64,000 nt of DNA, taken from contig CAVXNB010000004.1 of the NCBI GenBank assembly GCA_963763085.1, forward strand, positions 1 through 64,000, in the 5' to 3' direction. The position numbers were made by a program, and so were the translations under genes. This document shows positions 54,525 through 63,625 of this stretch, piece after piece. Below the pieces are notes generated by a model. It saw only the letters and a list, made by a program, of their open reading frames with translations. It had not been told where the DNA came from and did no database searches. Position 1 is the stretch's first letter; each line of letters begins with the position of its first letter. Origin of the DNA: CAVXNB01 sp963763085. Its GTDB lineage: Bacteria; Actinomycetota; Acidimicrobiia; Acidimicrobiales; Bog-793.

Positions 54525-56113
54525 TGCAGGAGCCTCACTTCTTCGCCCGGGTGGTCGTCGTCGTCGAGTTGGCGCCGGTCGTCGTGGTCGTGGACCGGGC
54601 GACCGTCGTCGTGGTCGTGGTCGCCCTCGACGGTCGTGGTCGTGGTCGTGGTCGCCGGCACGGTGGTCGTGGTCACGCTCAACGGAGGTGTGCCGCCCCC
54701 GATCGTGGTCGTCGTGACCGGAGGCAGCGTCGTGGTGGTCGAAGTCGTGGTCGTGGTCGTCGTCTCGCTCGCCCGTTGGACGAGGATGTCGTGCACGAAG
54801 TGGCGAGCCGCCTCGTAGGAGTTCGCCGTCACGCCTTGCCGCAGGTACGGAAGATCAAGAGCGAACAGGCCCGACGACGAGATTCCCGTCCTCTCCACCA
54901 CCGCCGGCTTGAACCACAGGATGCCGCCGGGACGCCCCTGGAAGATCGTCACCTCGCCGTGATCGATACCCACAAAGAAACCAGCCTGGTTGTACCAGAC
55001 CACCACCCCCGCCGTGCCACCGAGGACGGCTGCGAACAGGAGCACGAAGAGCACGACGCGGAACGTCACGATCCGGTCCCGCTGCTGTCCTCTCTCTCGC
55101 TTTTCCTTCGGCACGAGGAGCAGCGGCCGGCTGTGCGCCACTCGCGGCGCGTCTTCGGCCACGGGGATCTGCGCCGTCTCGAGGGTGGCCCCCGTGGGGC
55201 CCGGGGGCGTGCCGCGGCTCCGGCTGCGCGCCGTCGCGGCTCCGGAGTTCTCGCCCGGCAGCACGGCGATCGCCTCGGTGATCTCGAGCGTGCCTGCGGG
55301 AGACGCCGCCGCCGGCGATCCCGCCGCGCCAGGCGCTGGCGCCGGCACCACGATCACCTCGCCGCTTCCCTCCGGCCGCTCGCCGGCGAGAACGTCGAGC
55401 ACCACGACCGTGATGTTGTCCGTCCCGCCACGGCGCAGCGCCAGGCGAACGAGCTGGGCCGCCGACTTGTCGATATTCGGCTCGTCCAGCAGGACCTCGG
55501 CGATCTCCTGCTCGTCGAGCTCGTTCGTGAGCCCGTCGCTGCACAGAAGAAGGCGGCTGCCGGGCTCGAGGTCGAGCTCCCAGCAGTCGGGCTCGATCCC
55601 GGGCTCGATCCCGAGCGCGCGGGTGAGGACGTGGCGGTGGGGGTGGACGGCGGCTTCGGCGGGCGTCAGCTCGCCGTTGCGGACCATCTCCTCGACCACG
55701 CTGTGGTCCTCGGTCAGCTGCACGACGCGGCGCTCCTGCCGGTCGACGAGGTAACCCCGCGAGTCGCCGACGTTGACGAGGGCCAGGCGCAGCTGTCCGT
55801 CCGGCTCGTCTCCGACGAGGGCCGCCGCCGTCAACGTCGTGCCCATGCCCCGAACGTTGCGGTCGGACCTGCTGCGGCGGTAGACGGCGTCGTTGGCGAC
55901 GCGGACGGCCGCGATCAGTCCGTCTGTCGTCCGATCCCGTTCGAACGCCGCCAGCAGCTCCTCTACGGCAACTCGGGCGGCGATCTCGCCGCCGAGATGA
56001 CCCCCCATCCCGTCCGCGACCACAGCCAGATCGGCGCTGGCGAGAGCGAGGTCCTGGTTCGCCGTCCGCAGGTAGCCGGTGTCGGTCGCGACCGCCGTCC
56101 GCAGCCAGCTCAT
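54521..56113 (-). CDS. pstP: PP2C-type Ser/Thr phosphatase PstP
   Basis: A 530-residue protein. The PP2C domain (residues 1-240) has VADGMGGHLGGEIAA, GMGTTLTAAAL, VNVGDSRGYL, CSDGLTNEL and GGTDNITVVVLD, covering the metal-binding Asp residues. A span (VVLFVLLFAAVLGGTAGVVV) and an extracellular segment follow, ending in Thr repeats. Near 54625 the Thr repeats turn to Asp/His repeats; in the next frame they continue as Thr repeats ending RAKK at a TGA at 54535-54537, so a one-base shift is likely. Start at 56113 overlaps the fhaB stop (ATGA). It reverses PknB phosphorylation. The rodA/ftsW gene usual at its downstream side is absent. Confidence 0.92.
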   Translation of the reverse strand: MSWLRTAVATDTGYLRTANQDLALASADLAVVADGMGGHLGGEIAARVAVEELLAAFERDRTTDGLIAAVRVANDAVYRRSRSDRNVRGMGTTLTAAALVGDEPDGQLRLALVNVGDSRGYLVDRQERRVVQLTEDHSVVEEMVRNGELTPAEAAVHPHRHVLTRALGIEPGIEPDCWELDLEPGSRLLLCSDGLTNELDEQEIAEVLLDEPNIDKSAAQLVRLALRRGGTDNITVVVLDVLAGERPEGSGEVIVVPAPAPGAAGSPAAASPAGTLEITEAIAVLPGENSGAATARSRSRGTPPGPTGATLETAQIPVAEDAPRVAHSRPLLLVPKEKRERGQQRDRIVTFRVVLFVLLFAAVLGGTAGVVVWYNQAGFFVGIDHGEVTIFQGRPGGILWFKPAVVERTGISSSGLFALDLPYLRQGVTANSYEAARHFVHDILVQRASETTTTTTTSTTTTLPPVTTTTIGGGTPPLSVTTTTVPATTTTTTTVEGDHDHDDGRPVHDHDDRRQLDDDDHPGEEVRLLQ

Positions 56114-56565
56114 CGCGCCACCTCGAGGATCGTGCTCCCGACCTTCACGCGGTCGCCGCGGCGCAGCCGAACCGGCGACTCCAGACGTTCGTCGTTGAGC
56201 CAGGTGCCGTTGGTGGATCCGAGGTCCTCGAGCCAAAGCTCGCCGCTGCGCCTGAAGACGCGGGCATGGATGGAGGACGCGAACGTGTCGTCGTCGAGCG
56301 GGACGGCGCAGCCCTGCGAACGGCCGACGGTGACTTCCTCGCCCAGCTCGAAGACCCGTCCGCGACGGTGCGGGGGATCGACGACACGAAGGCGCAACGC
56401 CATCGCCTTGTCGGCGGCGGTGGGAGCGGCGGCTGGCGCCTGAACCGGCTGTTCGGCCCGCGAACGCCGCACCTCGACCCAGACCATGCGTGCCGCGTAC
56501 ACGAAGAAGAGCCAGATCGCGGCGAGCAGGAAGTAGCGGAGAATCTGTAGGAGAGCGTGGGGCAT
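56110..56565 (-). CDS. fhaB: FHA-domain protein FhaB
   Basis: A 151-residue protein with an N-terminal span (ALLQILRYFLLAAIWLFFVYAA) and a C-terminal FHA domain (VTVGRSQGCAVPLDDDTFASSIHARVFRRSG, LEDLGSTNGTWLN) that binds phosphothreonine. In actinobacteria it links PknB signals to cell-wall proteins. The start at 56565 is chosen because the conserved span begins there; its stop overlaps pstP by 4 bp. Confidence 0.9.
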   Translation of the reverse strand: MPHALLQILRYFLLAAIWLFFVYAARMVWVEVRRSRAEQPVQAPAAAPTAADKAMALRLRVVDPPHRRGRVFELGEEVTVGRSQGCAVPLDDDTFASSIHARVFRRSGELWLEDLGSTNGTWLNDERLESPVRLRRGDRVKVGSTILEVAR

Positions 56566-56579
56566 GAAGTCCTGATCGG

Positions 56580-57233
56580 CTAAGAGGGCTCGAACCTCAG
56601 AGCCGTCTTCCCAACCGAGATCACGTCGCCCGGCGCGAGACGGTGCTCGCGCACGGGCACGCCGTTGACCCGGGTCCCGTTCGTCGAACCGAGATCCACC
56701 ACGAGGACGGCATCGCCCTCCCGGCGCACCTGGGCGTGCCGGCGCGAGACGTTCGGGTCGTCGAGGACGATGGCGCACTCGGGCAGGCGCCCCATCGTGA
56801 TGACCGCCGGCCCGATGCCGACACGCCGGCCGTCAGGAAACACAAGCCAGTCGCTCGGCCGGTCGTCGCCCTCCATCAGCTCGCTCTCGATCGCGAACGT
56901 GCTCACCGAGAGCTCGGGGTCGAGATGGAGATCGACCCCGACGGGACCGACGAACTGGTAACCCTCGCGACCGGCATGCTCCTTCACCGCCGCGACCAGC
57001 TCACGCGGGAGCGAATCGCCGAAGGCCGCGAACCGCTCGAAGTCCGGAGGGGCGAGAAAGAGGTTGAATTGGTTGGGCACGATGAAGCCGTGGATGCCGA
57101 CCGCCCGGCGGAGGTCCATCTCGCGCGTCAGCCGGCGACCCAGCTCGACGGGCTGGAGCTGGCCCCGGAAGGCCTTCGCAAAAGCCCCTTCGACCAGTCG
57201 CTCGAGGCGGCGCTCGAACTGCTGCAGTCCCAT
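56580..57233 (-). CDS. fhaA: FHA-domain protein FhaA
   Basis: A 217-residue protein starting GLQQFERRLERLVEGAFAKAFRGQLQPVELGRRLTREMD, the DUF3662-type N-terminal domain, followed by a C-terminal FHA domain (ITMGRLPECAIVLDDPNVSRRHAQVRREG, LGSTNGTRVNG). It lacks the long linker of mycobacterial FhaA, so it is much shorter. It opens the minus-strand operon fhaA-fhaB-pstP-pbpA-pknB and lies 14 bp upstream of fhaB. Confidence 0.9.
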   Translation of the reverse strand: MGLQQFERRLERLVEGAFAKAFRGQLQPVELGRRLTREMDLRRAVGIHGFIVPNQFNLFLAPPDFERFAAFGDSLPRELVAAVKEHAGREGYQFVGPVGVDLHLDPELSVSTFAIESELMEGDDRPSDWLVFPDGRRVGIGPAVITMGRLPECAIVLDDPNVSRRHAQVRREGDAVLVVDLGSTNGTRVNGVPVREHRLAPGDVISVGKTALRFEPS

Positions 57234-57351
57234 GGTGCAATCAGCCTACCGGGCACGTGAACTGGGCTGATGGCACCTCGGCAAACGCATTCGGCCGCGG
57301 CCGGACCTCCGAGGTGAGTGCCGGCGGTGGCGGGGCTATCGTCGCGGGACC

Positions 57352-57435
<84 letters not shown>

Positions 57436-57441
57436 CGGCTC

Positions 57442-57460
57442 CGTTGTGGTGGTCACAACG
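57442..57460 (+). terminator. Hairpin after tRNA-Leu
   Basis: Arms CGTTGTG and CACAACG (7 bp, loop GTGGT) begin 7 nt after the tRNA and are followed by TTCTCCCTT. The T-run is broken, so it is a weak intrinsic terminator. Confidence 0.5.
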
Positions 57461-57481
57461 TTCTCCCTTGTCACCGGCTCG

Positions 57482-58273
57482 TCACGCCGGCGGGGTGCTC
57501 TCGCTTCCCCCAGCTCGGAAGTACGCCGCCGGCGTCATCCCCGTCTCCCGCCTGAACGCGGCGACGAACGCGCTCACCGACTCGTAGCCCACCTTGCGGG
57601 CTGCGTTCGCCACAGACTCGCCGCCGGCGAGCCTCACGATCGCCGTCTGCACCCGCAACAACGCCCGCCAGCGGCCGAACGGCACGCCGGTCTCCGCAAG
57701 AAACAACCTCTCGAGCGTCCGCCCGCTCGCACCCACCTCACGGCCCCATTCCCCCACGGTCCGACCATCGGAGGGGAGCTCCTCGAGGCCACGGGCCACC
57801 TGGCTGGCGCGTTCCTCGACAGGCATCCGCACCTGCACCGTCGTCATCGGCACCGGCCGCATCACGTCGAGGAGCAGTGCCTCGGCGTGCTGCCTGCGGT
57901 CACCGCCGACGGCGGGGTCCTCGAGGTAGCCCAGCAGCTCGGCGACGAGCGGAGGCGCATCGACCGGCGTGCATTCGCGCCAGTCGATCCCGCAACCCGC
58001 CGGGCTCACGTAGGCCGCGCGCATCGTCGCGGTGCCCGCGGACAGCGTCTCGTGGCGTACGCCGGCCGGGATCCAGAGCGCACGCGTCGGGGGCAGCACG
58101 TACGCCGTCGCGTCCGTACGGACGGTGAGCACGCCGCTCGCCGCCCACGCGAGCTGGTGGTCGGCGTGGGTGTGCCAGTCGAAGACCGCACCGCGGGGCA
58201 TCGGGAAGGTGATGACGGTCACAGCCGAGGAGCGGTCCTCGGCGCACGCCGCGTCCTGTCCGTCCAGCGACAC
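57482..58273 (-). CDS. AraC-family regulator with cupin sensor domain
   Basis: A 263-residue regulator. The N-terminal half is a cupin-like fold (FDWHTHADHQLAWAASGVLTV, LPPTRALWIPAGVRHE) with possible metal-binding His. The C-terminal half has two HTH motifs of AraC type (VGEWGREVGASGRTLERLF and VANAARKVGYESVSAFVAAFRRETGMTPAAYF). It probably activates or represses nearby genes, but no target is obvious; it is divergent from the HIT-like gene at 58350 and may control it. Confidence 0.88.
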   Translation of the reverse strand: MSLDGQDAACAEDRSSAVTVITFPMPRGAVFDWHTHADHQLAWAASGVLTVRTDATAYVLPPTRALWIPAGVRHETLSAGTATMRAAYVSPAGCGIDWRECTPVDAPPLVAELLGYLEDPAVGGDRRQHAEALLLDVMRPVPMTTVQVRMPVEERASQVARGLEELPSDGRTVGEWGREVGASGRTLERLFLAETGVPFGRWRALLRVQTAIVRLAGGESVANAARKVGYESVSAFVAAFRRETGMTPAAYFRAGGSESTPPA

Positions 58274-58349
58274 GAGATGGCAGCATACGGCCTAGGCGGC
58301 CGCCCGCCCGGTGCCTAAGGTGGCCTCAGAGCAACCAGGAGGGTCCATC

Positions 58350-58844
58350 ATGACGCTGCCGTACGAAGATCCGCTCGTGATCCGGGCTCTCGCCGAGCGC
58401 GTCGTCCCCGAACCAGCCCGGCGGGGCGAGCCCGGCGGTGACCCATGTGGCATCTGCACGGGCCAGGCGACCGCGCCGGTGTGGACTGACGACCACTGGA
58501 CCTTGCACCCGCCCGTCGGCGGCAGCCTGCTCGGCGCGGTCTGGCTCGCCAGCAGGGCGCACGCCGACTCGTTCTCCGACCTGCCGGACGAGGTCGCCGC
58601 CACGTTCGGGCCGGTGGTCGCCCGTGTCGAACGGGCGATCCTCTCGCTCGGCGACGTCGCACGCGTCCACCTCTACCGGTGGGGAGACGGCGGCGCCCAT
58701 TTCCACGTGTGGCTGATCCCACGGCCGCTCGGCATGCTGGAAGGCAGGGGCATGATGCTCCCGCTCTGGGAGGACGTCCTGCCGAACGTGCCCGACGACG
58801 AGCTCAGGGCTGCGGCCGAGAAGATCGCGGCCGCGATGTCCTGA
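58350..58844 (+). CDS. HIT-like nucleotide-binding protein
   Basis: A 164-residue protein with AGGAGGG 7 bp before the ATG. GGAHFHVWLIPRPLGM resembles the His-triad segment of HIT hydrolases and transferases, although the third His is Trp/Leu here, so it may be a degenerate or divergent member. An early CGICTG pair could bind metal. It is close to the divergent AraC gene. Function is not assigned. Confidence 0.6.
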   Translation: MTLPYEDPLVIRALAERVVPEPARRGEPGGDPCGICTGQATAPVWTDDHWTLHPPVGGSLLGAVWLASRAHADSFSDLPDEVAATFGPVVARVERAILSLGDVARVHLYRWGDGGAHFHVWLIPRPLGMLEGRGMMLPLWEDVLPNVPDDELRAAAEKIAAAMS

Positions 58845-58898
58845 TGCTTCGGGCCTCGCGTCGGGCTACGAGCCGTGCTCGCCGGCCCGCAAGCCGCC

Positions 58899-59408
58899 CT
58901 ACCCCATGGTCTTGGACCCGTCCAGGGACTCGCGGATGATGTCCGCGTGGCCGGCGTGCTGGGCGGTCTCGGCGATGATGTGCAGGAGGACCCGCCGGGC
59001 GGACCAGCGCGCTCCGGGCTCGAACCAGGGCGCCTCCGGCAACAGGTGGGAGGCGTCGAGATCGGGCAAGCCGGCCACGAGCTCGTCGGTGCGTCGGGCG
59101 ACCTGCTCGTAGCGCTCGAGCAAGCCGGCGAGTGTCTCGCCCGGCTCCATCCGGAATCCCGCTGTCCAGTCCGAAACGTCCACCTCCCCGGCTCCTGACG
59201 CCATGGCGGCCGGCCCGCCGACGATGAAGTCGACCCAGCCCGACTCCACCGCGGCGACGTGCTTGATCAGCCCGCCGAGGCACAGCTCGCTCTCGGTGGT
59301 GCGCGCCGCCGCCTGCTCGTCGGACAGCTCGCGGACGGTGAATCGCAAGAACCTCCGGTGGGCCGCCAGCGTCTGCAGGAAGTCGGCGCGCTCAGCCTCG
59401 ATCGTCAT
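58899..59408 (-). CDS. DinB-family protein
   Basis: A 169-residue four-helix-bundle protein of the DinB/DUF664 kind: TIEAERADFLQTLAAHRRFLRFTVRELSDEQAA, IKHVAAVESGWVDFIVGG and HIIAETAQHAGHADIIRE. The spaced His residues (IKHVAAVE, AETAQHAGH) match the metal-binding triad of the superfamily, which includes thiol-dependent transferases. The ribosome site is GAGGAGAAAGGA upstream of the ATG. It is divergent from the WYL regulator at 59505, which probably controls it. Confidence 0.85.
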   Translation of the reverse strand: MTIEAERADFLQTLAAHRRFLRFTVRELSDEQAAARTTESELCLGGLIKHVAAVESGWVDFIVGGPAAMASGAGEVDVSDWTAGFRMEPGETLAGLLERYEQVARRTDELVAGLPDLDASHLLPEAPWFEPGARWSARRVLLHIIAETAQHAGHADIIRESLDGSKTMG

Positions 59409-59466
59409 TCGGTGTGTCCTTTCTCCTCGGTTTATTGGCTATCGGGGACACCGTACGGCGCTTAGC

Positions 59467-59481
59467 GGTCATTTTCTGACC
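59467..59481. promoter_or_regulatory. Inverted repeat between dinB-like and WYL genes
   Basis: GGTCA, five bases, then TGACC lies 24 bp before the WYL regulator ATG in the 96-bp divergent space. It is a candidate operator for that regulator; the assignment is inference from position. Confidence 0.4.
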
Positions 59482-59504
59482 TGAATAGCGCAAAACTATG
59501 CCCC

Positions 59505-60491
59505 ATGGCCAACACGTCCTCCCGCACCCTGCGACTGCTGTCGCTCCTGCAGAATCACCGCTACTGGCCCGGCGCTGACCTCGCCGACCGGCTCGGGGTG
59601 TCCGTGCGGACGCTGCGACGCGACATCGACCGGCTTCGCGAGCTCGGCTACCCCGTCGACGCCCAACGCGGCGTCGACGGCGGCTACCAGCTCGCGGCGG
59701 GTGCCGCCCTGCCGCCGCTGGTCCTCGACGACGACGAGGCGGTGGCCCTGGCGGTGGGCCTGCAGACCGCCGTCCAGAACGCCACGATCGCCGGGATGGC
59801 AGAGTCGGCGGTCCGCGCCCTCACCAAGGTGGTCCAGGTCATGCCACCGCGGCTGCGCCGGCGCGTCGACGCCCTGCGTGCGATGACCGAGCCCGCCGTC
59901 TGGGGTCCCGCCGGCCCGAGCGTCGACGCCGGCGTGCTCATCTCGGTCGCGCAGGCCTGCCGTGACACCGAGCGCCTCGAGTTCACTTACACGGCGGCCG
60001 GCGGCGAGTCCAGCGCGAGGCACGTCGAGCCTTACAAGCTGGTCCTGCTCGGGCGCCGCTGGTACCTGGTCGCCTACGACCTCACGCGCCAGGACTGGCG
60101 CAGCTTCCGGCTCGATCGGCTGGCCGAACCACGGGGCACAGCCGCGCGCTATCGCCCGCGGGAGCTGCCCACCGAGGACGCGGCCGCCTTCGTCCGAGCG
60201 GGTATCGCCAGCCTGCCGGCTTCCTACTCGGTCGAGGCGGTGGTGCACGCGTCCGCCGGCGCCGTCCGCGACCACATCGGCCGCTGGGGCAGCGTCGAGG
60301 ACATGGGGGAAGGACGGTGCCGCCTGCGGATGACCACCGACTCGCTCGACTGGCCGGCCATGGCGCTCGGATCCGTCGGGGTGGACTTCGAGGTGGTCTC
60401 GCCGCCCGAGCTCGTCGAGTCTGTGCGGGACTGGGCGCAACGGTTCAGCCGCGCCGCCGGCTCGAGCGGAAACGCCTCGTCATGTGCTTAG
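59505..60491 (+). CDS. WYL-domain transcriptional regulator
   Basis: A 328-residue regulator. The N-terminal HTH (RTLRLLSLLQNHRYWPGADLADRLGVSVRTLRRDIDRLRELGY) is of the DeoR/HTH_11 type. The WYL region (RRWYLVAYDLTRQDWRSFRLDRL) holds Trp-Tyr-Leu and the ligand-binding Arg residues. WYL proteins often sense nucleic-acid or nucleotide signals and DNA damage. It is divergent from the DinB-family gene, a common pairing in actinobacteria. Confidence 0.92.
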   Translation: MANTSSRTLRLLSLLQNHRYWPGADLADRLGVSVRTLRRDIDRLRELGYPVDAQRGVDGGYQLAAGAALPPLVLDDDEAVALAVGLQTAVQNATIAGMAESAVRALTKVVQVMPPRLRRRVDALRAMTEPAVWGPAGPSVDAGVLISVAQACRDTERLEFTYTAAGGESSARHVEPYKLVLLGRRWYLVAYDLTRQDWRSFRLDRLAEPRGTAARYRPRELPTEDAAAFVRAGIASLPASYSVEAVVHASAGAVRDHIGRWGSVEDMGEGRCRLRMTTDSLDWPAMALGSVGVDFEVVSPPELVESVRDWAQRFSRAAGSSGNASSCA

Positions 60492-60534
60492 GTGAGCCCT
60501 GACTGACACGGACGACGGCAGCGGGGAGGTCCTT

Positions 60535-61908
60535 GTGGCAAAAGGCGAGCGGTTGGAGTCGAAGGATCCCGAGCAGCTGGCCACCGCCCTGTCGAAGGCC
60601 GGCGTCGAGGCGGTCGCGCTCACCTATGTCGACAACAGCGGCATCACCAGGGTCAAAGGGGTCCCCCCGCGCAAGCTCGCGGCGGCGGTTGCCTCGGGAG
60701 TCGGCATGTCCCCCGTATTCGACGTCTTCGTGATCGACGACTCGGTCACCGCCAGCGAGACGTCGACCGGACCCGTGGGCGACCTCCGCCTCCACCCGGA
60801 CCTGAGCCGGCTCGTGAGGCTCGCCGCTCAGCCGGGATGGGCCTGGGCACCGGTCGACCGGCGCACCCAGACCGGCGAGCCGCATAGCCGATGCCAGCGC
60901 AGCTTCGCCGCCCGGATGGTCGAGCGAGCAGCCGCTCAAGGGCTCGAGGCATCCATGAGCTTCGAGATCGAGTGGGTGCTCGACGCCGGCACCGGCGACG
61001 ACCTCGTACCGGCGACCGTGGGCCCCGCCTACGGGATGACGCGGGTCATCGAGCGTTCCGACTACCTGCGCGACGTGGTGCAAGCGCTGCGCGAGGAGTC
61101 GGTCGGCGTGGAGCAGATCCATCCCGAGTACGCCGCCGGCCAGTTCGAGGTGTCGATCGACCGGGCGGCGCCGGTCGCAGCCGCCGACGACGCCGTGCTC
61201 GTCCGCCAGACGATCCGCGCCGTCGGCGCCCGTCACGGCCTCCGGACGAGCTACGCCCCGAGCGTCGTCGCCGGCACGGTCGGCAACGGCGGCCACCTCC
61301 ACTTGAGCCTCTGGCGCGACGGCCGCAACCTGTTCAGCGGCGGAAACGGTCCGTATGGTCTCGCCCCCGAAGCCGAGGCCTTCCTGGCCGGAGTGCTCGA
61401 GGAGCTCCCCGCGCTGCTCGTGATCGGAGCACCGAGCGTCGCCAGCTACCTCCGGCTCGTCCCCCAGCACTGGGCCGGCGCTTTCCGGTGCTGGGGGCGC
61501 GAGAACCGGGAGGCGGCGGTGCGTCTCGTGACCGGCACCGCAGGAACCGAGTCACGCGCCGCCAACGCCGAGGTGAAGTGCTTCGACGCCAGCGCCAGCC
61601 CGTACCTCGTCGTCGGGGCGGTGCTGGCCGCGGGACTTGCGGGCATCGGGGCAGGGTTTCGCCTCGGACCAGAGACCACCGGTGATCCGTCCTCGCTCAG
61701 CGACGACGAACGGGCGGTGCTGGGGGCCGACCGGCTCCCGACCAGTCTCCCCGAGGCGCTCGAGCACTACGAGAAGAGTCAGGTCCTCGCCGAGGCCTTA
61801 GGCCACGAGCTGTACGAGACCATCGCTGCGGTCCGCCGTGCCGAGATCGAGCTGTTCGCGACGGCGAGCCCGGACGAGGTCGCCGCCGCCACGCGGTGGC
61901 GGCACTAG
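60535..61908 (+). CDS. Glutamine synthetase-like ligase
   Basis: A 457-residue member of the glutamine synthetase / gamma-glutamylpolyamine synthetase family, starting at GTG with GGGAGG upstream. MSFEIEWVL supplies metal-binding Glu, VGNGGHLHLSLW the ATP-binding His, and ENREAAVRLV the substrate region. The usual Arg of the E-R-DaaaNPYL motif is Lys in AEVKCFDASASPYLVV, and Asn is Ser. No adenylylation-site Tyr is evident. These changes argue for a non-canonical substrate such as an amine rather than ammonia. It ends 39 bp before palindrome copy C. Confidence 0.87.
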   Translation: MAKGERLESKDPEQLATALSKAGVEAVALTYVDNSGITRVKGVPPRKLAAAVASGVGMSPVFDVFVIDDSVTASETSTGPVGDLRLHPDLSRLVRLAAQPGWAWAPVDRRTQTGEPHSRCQRSFAARMVERAAAQGLEASMSFEIEWVLDAGTGDDLVPATVGPAYGMTRVIERSDYLRDVVQALREESVGVEQIHPEYAAGQFEVSIDRAAPVAAADDAVLVRQTIRAVGARHGLRTSYAPSVVAGTVGNGGHLHLSLWRDGRNLFSGGNGPYGLAPEAEAFLAGVLEELPALLVIGAPSVASYLRLVPQHWAGAFRCWGRENREAAVRLVTGTAGTESRAANAEVKCFDASASPYLVVGAVLAAGLAGIGAGFRLGPETTGDPSSLSDDERAVLGADRLPTSLPEALEHYEKSQVLAEALGHELYETIAAVRRAEIELFATASPDEVAAATRWRH

Positions 61909-61946
61909 GACCGCCGAGGACAGTCGGGGACAGTCGAATTTCGCGC

Positions 61947-62004
61947 CAAACTTGCCTCGCATCGAGATTGCGACTGGTCACAATCTTTCGCGGAGGCAAG
62001 TTTG
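61947..62004. repeat. 58-bp nested palindrome family, copy C
   Basis: Arms CAAACTTGCCTCG (61947-61959) and GGAGGCAAGTTTG (61992-62004), 6-bp spacers and inner GATTGCGACTGGTCACAATC (61966-61985). It lies between the convergent glutamine synthetase-like and mmsA genes. CAACTTTTTCGCGA follows on the plus strand, giving a T-run as in a terminator; the same flank appears inverted beside copy B. Confidence 0.9.
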
Positions 62005-62093
62005 CAACTTTTTCGCGATGACCCCGAGCTCCCCGCCGGCGCTCGGCGCCCCCGCCCGGCGCCCGGCCCCGCCCGCGGCTCGGCGCCCGGGCC

Positions 62094-63608
62094 TCAGGTG
62101 TTCTGCGGGAACCCCAGGTTGATGCCGCCGTGGCTCGGGTCGAGCCAGCGGCTCGTCACGACCTTGCCCCTCGTGAAGAAGTGGACGCCCTCGGTACCGT
62201 GCGCATGGCTGTCGCCGAACAACGAGTTCTTCCAGCCGCCGAACGAGTAGTACGCGACGGGAACGGGGATCGGGACGTTGACGCCGACCATGCCGATCTC
62301 GACTTCGTTTTGGAAACGGCGGGCCGCGCCTCCGTCATTGGTGAAGATGGCGGTGCCGTTCCCGTACGGGTTGGTGTTGACGAGCTCGAGTGCGGCCTCG
62401 TAGGTCGGGACGCGCAGCACCGAGAGCACCGGCCCGAAGATCTCGTCGGTGTAGAGCGACATCGCCGGCGTCACCTTGTCGAACAACGTCGGGCCGAGCC
62501 AGAAGCCGTCCGCGTCGCCGTCCGGCGTCGTCTTCCTGCCGTCGACCACGAGCTCGGCACCCTCCTCGACGCCGGCGTCCAGGTAGCCCGCCACTTTGTC
62601 GCGATGTGCTCTGGTTACGAGCGGGCCCATGTCCGTTTCGCGGTGCCCGTCACCGATCTTGAGGCCCGACATCCGCTCGACGATCTTGGTGATGAGCCCG
62701 TCGGCTACCGGCTCGACCGCGATGAGTGCGGACACGGCCATGCAACGCTCGCCGGCGGACCCGAAGCCGGCGTTGACAGCCGAGTCGGCCGCAAGGTCGA
62801 GATCGGCGTCCGGGAGGACGACCATGTGGTTCTTCGCTCCCCCGAGTGCCTGGACCCGCTTGCCGGTCCGGGTCCCGTTCTCGTAGACGTAGCGGGCGAT
62901 CGGGGTCGAGCCGACGAACGAGACCGCCTTGATGCCGGGGTGCTCGAGCAGGCGGTCGACCGCAACCTTGTCGCCCTGCACGACGTTGAAGACCCCGGGC
63001 GGGAGCCCGACCTCAGCCCACAGCTCGGCCAGCCAGATCGACGCCGACGGGTCCTTCTCGCTCGGCTTGAGCACGACCGTATTGCCGCACGCGATCGCGA
63101 TCGGGAAGAACCACGCCGGGACCATCGCCGGGAAATTGAAGGGGCTGATGATGGCGACCGGGCCGAGCGGCTGGCGGATCGAGTACACGTCGACGTTCGT
63201 CGACACGTTCTCGGAGTAGCTCCCCTTCAGCAATTGCGGGATGCCGCAGGCGAATTCGATCACCTCGAGTCCGCGAGTCACCTCGCCCAGTGCGTCAACC
63301 AGGACCTTGCCGTGCTCGGAGGTGACGATCTCGGCCAATTCCGACGCTCGCTCGGTGGCGAGCTCCCGGAATGCGAACAGCAGCTTGGCTCGCTGAGCGA
63401 GGGACGAGTGCCGCCAGGTCGTGAACGCGCTCGTGGCGGCGGCGACGGCCTCGTCGACTTCGGGGGCGGATGCGAAAGCGACCTGTTTCGTGACCTGTCC
63501 GGTCGAGGGGTTGTACACGTCGCCGACGCGCTCGGGGATCCCGTCGTGGGACTTGCCCCCGATCCAGTGGTTCACGAGGGGAAGCGAGATCACAGCGAGG
63601 CTTGTCAT
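62094..63608 (-). CDS. mmsA: Methylmalonate-semialdehyde dehydrogenase (acylating)
   Basis: A 504-residue CoA-acylating aldehyde dehydrogenase. IISPFNFPAMVPAWFFPIAIACGNTVVLKPSEKDP is the MmsA cofactor region, VSFVGSTPIARYVYE the Gly motif, GGAKNHMVVLPDAD the conserved loop, and GSAGERCMAVS the catalytic Cys. It oxidises methylmalonate or malonate semialdehyde to propionyl- or acetyl-CoA in valine or inositol catabolism. The start at 63608 is chosen because upstream residues are non-homologous. No other catabolic genes are adjacent. Confidence 0.93.
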   Translation of the reverse strand: MTSLAVISLPLVNHWIGGKSHDGIPERVGDVYNPSTGQVTKQVAFASAPEVDEAVAAATSAFTTWRHSSLAQRAKLLFAFRELATERASELAEIVTSEHGKVLVDALGEVTRGLEVIEFACGIPQLLKGSYSENVSTNVDVYSIRQPLGPVAIISPFNFPAMVPAWFFPIAIACGNTVVLKPSEKDPSASIWLAELWAEVGLPPGVFNVVQGDKVAVDRLLEHPGIKAVSFVGSTPIARYVYENGTRTGKRVQALGGAKNHMVVLPDADLDLAADSAVNAGFGSAGERCMAVSALIAVEPVADGLITKIVERMSGLKIGDGHRETDMGPLVTRAHRDKVAGYLDAGVEEGAELVVDGRKTTPDGDADGFWLGPTLFDKVTPAMSLYTDEIFGPVLSVLRVPTYEAALELVNTNPYGNGTAIFTNDGGAARRFQNEVEIGMVGVNVPIPVPVAYYSFGGWKNSLFGDSHAHGTEGVHFFTRGKVVTSRWLDPSHGGINLGFPQNT

Positions 63609-63625
63609 GGAGCGATTCTCCCCCC

